From Cryptomeria japonica (taxonomy: Eukaryota > Streptophyta > Pinopsida > Cupressales > Cupressaceae): a DNA stretch of 64,000 nucleotides. Both the position numbers and the translations under genes were made by a program. The notes under the pieces were generated by a model that saw nothing but the letters and a program-made list of their open reading frames with translations, ran no database searches and was not told where the DNA came from. Location: contig NC_081414.1 of assembly GCF_030272615.1 (NCBI RefSeq), positions 812,423,069-812,487,068 on the forward strand. The letters are read 5' to 3'. Of this stretch, positions 59,997 through 64,000 are shown piece by piece (the first letter of the stretch is position 1; each line of letters starts with the position of its first letter).

Positions 59997-61895
59997 GTTA
60001 TTCCACCATTGAGCTATCAAATCTTTAATGTTGGGGTAATGAGACCACATAGGTTCAAAATGAAAAGGGTAGAACAAGAAAGGTCTAGCCAAATCCCAAC
60101 TAAAGATGGGTTAGTGATTTGAATGAAAATGGATCCTAGAGGAAAGATGACACAAGCTAAAAATATCCGAAGAGATGGGAAGCATGCATCTATCAAGCCT
60201 TAGTTTAATGAGACTATCACCAGTATGAAGGTTGGACCAAGTGAATTTTTTTCCCTCCAAGTCAAAATCAACCATTTTACTCTTTGATAAGAAATCATGA
60301 AGATTCAACATATTATCAGAGAAGTCAAAAGAACCTCCCATTTTTTCACTTGGAAATAAGGCGTATTAAATTCTCTCATGAACATCTAGTTAGAGTTATT
60401 AAAATTCACCCCAAAATTGAGTAAATCCAAAAAAATTCTTCTCAAGACCAAACTATTAGGTGTGCAGATATTAGTGAGGATCTAATCAACTTTAGAAATA
60501 CCATCCACAAAAGAAATACTTTGATACTTATTGTCTTGACTCCTAAGGGTCCTATTGAGATTAATAGGTTTCCACACAGTTACCAAACCTTTAGAAGCAC
60601 CATTAGCACTCATACCTATGGAATTAGAGAAGGGCCAAATGAAGTTACACACCTAATTGAAGGCATCAAACCCATTTTAGTTTTTTGAAAAGGATAAATC
60701 TCTAGCCTCTATTCTTTCACCAGATTTTTCACCAAAATCTACTTGTGGGAACCATTTAGTGCCCAAATATTTCAAGATATGACTATCAGTTCTTGAGACT
60801 CCAAGAGAAACCCTACTCTAGGGTACTCTGGCTACCATTAGATACATCCCTAGCTACATCAAATTGCCTCAATTCCCATAGTCACTCCATCCCCAACTTA
60901 TGATCCTTTCTCATATTTGTAGGCTTCCTATCACTTTTGATCAACAAAGACTAGGAGGAGGGGGGATACCCAAATAACTAAAAATCATCTTGCTTGATTT
61001 GGAGTCATCATTGGTAGGTGTACAAAAGGAAATGACTACCACTCCACAATCTAGGGATTCTTTAACCAAAGAAGAGGAGACTTGCTCACAAAGAGGAGTG
61101 ATCTACTGAGGAAATACCTTAGTGGAACTCCCAGGTTGGAGTGCCTTAAGAAAATTTGACACTACAAAGGGAACAATATCTTGAATAGGTAGTGGCAAGA
61201 TGAGAGCCTGAGGCCCACTAAAAAATGGAGGACAAACAATCTCCTCTAAGGTATTATATAGAGAGAGGACAACCACCAAAGAGACTTCAAGAGGAGAATC
61301 TATTAGATTAAAGATCTAGTGAGAGTGAAGCCTTAATGCTCTCCATCTCCAATGGAACCACATGTTTAGATTCCACTTCTTCTAGACTGATTCTAGGGGC
61401 TTAGAACTAGAGCCGGATGCCCCTTAAATGAAGTTTCAAATCATCAAACATTTACCTTTTTCTCTATAGAAAACCCCTTTATAACCACCTTTATAATAAT
61501 GTGTATTGAGATGGCCCATTGAAGGAAAAAGATGACAAACGTAACGATGAGCCAAGCACAACACTAGCACAAAACCACACAAATACAAGCCTAAACCTTT
61601 ATTTAGTGATCTAGCATCCAAATAAATGAACTGGCCAAAGGAGTTCACAATACCTGCAATTATTTCTTCAATCCATAGTTCTAAAGGAAATTGCAAGAGG
61701 CAAACCCATGTTGGAATGGCCCTTGCTAGGTGGACCTTAGGGTTAAAACCTAGGTGCCACTTATAGAGAAGAAGTTGTTGCTTACCAAAGAACTAGTCCT
61801 CGAAAGTAAAAATATGCATTAAGTCTTCCTTGAGAGAGAAGAAGAAAAAAATATACCTGTAGGAAGAGCTATCTTAGACAGACTATCCTTCAAAG
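59997..61895 (-). mobile_element. LINE fragment: ORF1 and endonuclease (fourth LINE)
   Basis: The minus strand has a DUF4283-type ORF1 core at 61,436-61,740 (LQFPLELWIEEIIAGIVNSF, GQFIYLDARSLNK). It also has an endonuclease at 59,997-60,800 (SANGASKGLVTVWKP, ISFVDGISKV, SFDFSDNMLNLHDFLSKSKM, GKKFTWSNLHTG and SLIKLRLDRC). Many stops and frame changes break it. RT should follow at lower coordinates but the giant LTR element starts there, so the retroelement probably landed in, or next to a deletion in, this LINE. The 5' side is cut by a Copia LTR at 61,896. Confidence 0.78.
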
Positions 61896-62640
61896 TGTTG
61901 GCATTGATGGCAACCAATTGGTAACATGGTTCGCAGGTTACACTAGCAATAAACATCATCTACTGGCACCGACAACTACAACAAGGTTATTCTCACCAAT
62001 ATCCATTCTACATCGATAGAAGATCTTACTGGCACTCCTAGCCGACATGGAATTTATATTGTTTTGTATTGTAATATTATTTGTATAGCCGACATGATGT
62101 AATATAAAGACTCATATAGGTATGAGATCTTATAGGTCATTTTGTAATAAAGTAAGAAAAGTAAGGAATGTAATTAGGTAATGAATGCAAGCGGTATATG
62201 GGAACGAATAACTATATATGCATTATGATGTAATTATTTTATGAGAGAATAGGAGAAGAGCATAGTGAAGCAAGGTTTATGGCAGAGGTATCTGACATAG
62301 CTTAAACCGGTATTGAATCCAGCATTGCAGATGGTATTTAAGTAGTACATTGTTAGTGGATTTAATCATCCAATTGTGTAGTCAGTGGGACTCCATTTTT
62401 GTTTTTGAGCAGTGAGCTCTAGGCTATTGTCCTTCTTGCATGTGCAGGCCCCTATTGTATAAGTAATATTTATTCATATTGGCCTACGAATAAATATTGT
62501 GGGTCACAAATCCCACCGAGGTTTTTCCCCTACCGGGTTTCCTCACCAAAAATATTTGTGTTATGGTGCGCATTGATAGTTATACTTTTATTTTTCTTTA
62601 TTACATTATTACTTGTTTACTAGTATATTAATTTGGGTTA
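61896..62640 (+). repeat. Copia LTR fragment
   Basis: It begins TGTTGGCATTGATGGCAACC at the LINE junction. It contains GAGCAGTGAGCTCTAGGC, TTGCATGTGCAGG, GTGGGTCACAAATCCCACCG and TTTTTCCCCTACCGGGTTTCC, the same order of motifs as the Copia LTR at 22.87-23.34 kb. The CCCCCC/CTCTCAG end is not present, so the right end is incomplete or lies within about 62,600-62,670. Confidence 0.7.
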
Positions 62641-62669
62641 TAAAGTTACAAACAAGTTTAAATCTTGTA

Positions 62670-63500
62670 GTGGTCGACCATTGTGTAGTTGCGTGGTGTT
62701 CCAAAAACCATAACTATTGATAGTGACACCAAATTATTAAGCCATTTTTGGAGAGTTTTATGAAAATTATTGAATAATATATTTTAAGTTAGTTCAACGT
62801 GTCATCCCAAAATTCATGGTCAAATAGAGGCGATAAATAGGAGCTTGGGAAACCTATTAAGCTATTTAGTTGGGGATAGTCCTTGATAGTGAGTTTTGAT
62901 GATTCCTCAAGATGAATTTCCCTACAGTTTCAGGATAAATAGATCTACAGGTAAGTCTATGTATTTCAAGTCGTATATGGAGAAAGTCTACATTTAAAGT
63001 TGTATATGGAGCACATCCTAAGGGAGTTGTGGACTTAGATGACTTTCTAATAAGCCCACGTATTAGTCAAAAAGCCACATAATTTTTAGCGCATAGCAAA
63101 AGATATATATTAACAATTTAGGCTTGAGAAGAGAGCTGATATGTATATGAAAGAAAGGTTTTTCAAGAGGGGGAAATGATCATGGTCCATCTATGCAAGG
63201 AAAGGTAGCCCAAAGGTACTTACAACAAATTGAAGCCCAAGAAGATTGGACCTTGCAAAATTATAAAAAAGATAAATAACTAACAAATTGATTTGGTTGA
63301 GGATTTGGACATCACTCCCATCGTTATTGTTGTTGACCGTTATTCATTTGCAATTGAAAGTATAGAAGATTAGATGAAAGATGACCACAACAAGAAGAAT
63401 AGCAACCTCTAGAGTAAGCAGTTGCTAAAGAAGAAAAGGGAGCAGGTTGAATGAGTACTAGGTGCCAAATTGGTGGCAACACAATCTAGGTTGAATAAGT
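62670..63500 (+). mobile_element. Ty3/Gypsy integrase fragment (fossil)
   Basis: Plus-strand integrase of a Gypsy element. The core is LHGVPKTIT-like with LLSHFWRVLWKLLN, followed by the strand before the C-terminus (FQDK, QVVYG-like). The C-terminal domain is ADMYMKERFFKRG, then codons for KGTYNKLKPKKIGPCKI-type sequence and EDLDI(S/T)P. It has many breaks and no LTR in view. The left end abuts the Copia LTR fragment. Confidence 0.75.
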
Positions 63501-64000
63501 TTTATTTGGTGAATTGAAAAATCTGTCCGATAGTTACAACTTGTAGGTCACTGAAGTTGATTTGATGAAGTGCAATTGACTAGAACTAGGATTTCTGATT
63601 TTATTAGTGGAGAGGAGTATGACGCGAAGCATCTCCTTTAAATCCTTACCCATATCCTTGTTGGAAAGTAATTTCTCCCGCAAACTTCAGTCTGCACCGT
63701 CAGCTTCCAATGCCACCGTTTACAACCTCTTCTACCGTATGTTAACCCCATGTCTCCATGCGGCTACTTATGAGCATTTTCTTCTTAAATTTAAACAGCT
63801 AGAGTGTTCCCATGTAAAATTCTAATTAAGGGAAAAAGATAAATCAGAATCCTTCGCTATTTTAATGGAGCAGCAGCTGCTTAAAAAATGAAAATAAGCT
63901 TTGAAAAAAAGGGGGGGTTAGAAATAAGCAGTGGCTGCTTATTGAAAAAAAAGACACATGGCTTCACCATATTTTTTTGCTCTCCTATTTACTTGCCTAA
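63501..64000. other. Unassigned right end of the window
   Basis: An open stretch at 63,607-63,825 on the plus strand (MERSMTRSISFKSLPISLLE...) resembles nothing I recognise. At about 63,870-63,945 the words CAGCAGCTGCTTA and TAAGCAGTGGCTGCTTA form imperfect palindromes around a G7 run. Confidence 0.35.

Noticed and set aside
63607-63825. 72-codon open frame starting MERSMTRSISFKSL
   Set aside because: No recognisable family, no promoter or splice support, and its length is within chance for this base composition. It is mentioned only as part of the unassigned end.
1-64000. tRNA, rRNA or organelle-derived DNA
   Set aside because: Scanning by eye showed no cloverleaf with A and B boxes, no rRNA core sequences and no obvious plastid or mitochondrial genes. 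A short or diverged one could be missed without a covariance-model search.

Overview
This 64-kb window looks like nuclear DNA of a seed plant with a large, repeat-filled genome. A gymnosperm, probably a conifer, fits best, but that is inference. The reasons are dense nested LTR retrotransposons, long L1-type LINEs that encode RNase H, a plant-mobile-domain (PMD) gene, plant-type kinase and LRR gene debris, and GT-AG introns. I see no intact host gene. Almost all recognisable coding sequence belongs to decayed mobile elements or pseudogenes, so much of the layout is a record of insertions.

Layout. 1-10 kb: Copia elements in both orientations. One long Copia LTR (369-2114) sits in the gag of an opposite-strand Copia. 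A second minus-strand Copia (5.1-8.5 kb) is split by a 1.3-kb insertion flanked by AGGGC. Between them lie remnants of an LRR receptor kinase (+) and a CIPK/SnRK3-type kinase (-). 10-17.7 kb: a nearly full-length minus-strand LINE with ORF1, endonuclease, RT, zf-RVT and RNase H. 19.2-23.3 kb: a 5'-truncated plus-strand Copia ending exactly at a second LINE (23.3-24.4 kb). 26-28.7 kb: a near-perfect 154-bp hairpin and a Helitron-type PIF1 helicase remnant with one intron, bracketed by two ~190-bp direct repeats. 29.8-32.2 kb: a third LINE. 32.4-33.9 kb: a three-exon remnant of a plant coiled-coil gene. 35.8-38.3 kb: a 107-bp minisatellite and a Gypsy fragment.

39.26-60.0 kb is the most remarkable region: a ~20.7-kb Tat/Ogre-like Ty3/Gypsy element with LTRs about 96% identical over the part they share. 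Its roughly 12-kb leader holds ~305-bp tandem repeats. It also holds an 8.7-kb block with inverted arms, pyrimidine-rich flanks and a 6-kb satellite. The satellite is built from a 20-bp monomer in alternating orientation, with 300-bp and about 900-bp higher-order periods. Gag, protease and an integrase C-terminal tail follow; I see no reverse transcriptase. Upstream of the 3' LTR an antisense, intron-containing PMD gene has its own TATA box and a (CCCTAG)n motif.

60-64 kb: a fourth LINE (5' half), a Copia LTR fragment, a Gypsy integrase fragment and an unassigned right end. The parts do not work together as a pathway. The possible biology lies in the giant retroelement's antisense cargo gene and its palindromic satellite, and in the bracketed helicase and hairpin locus.
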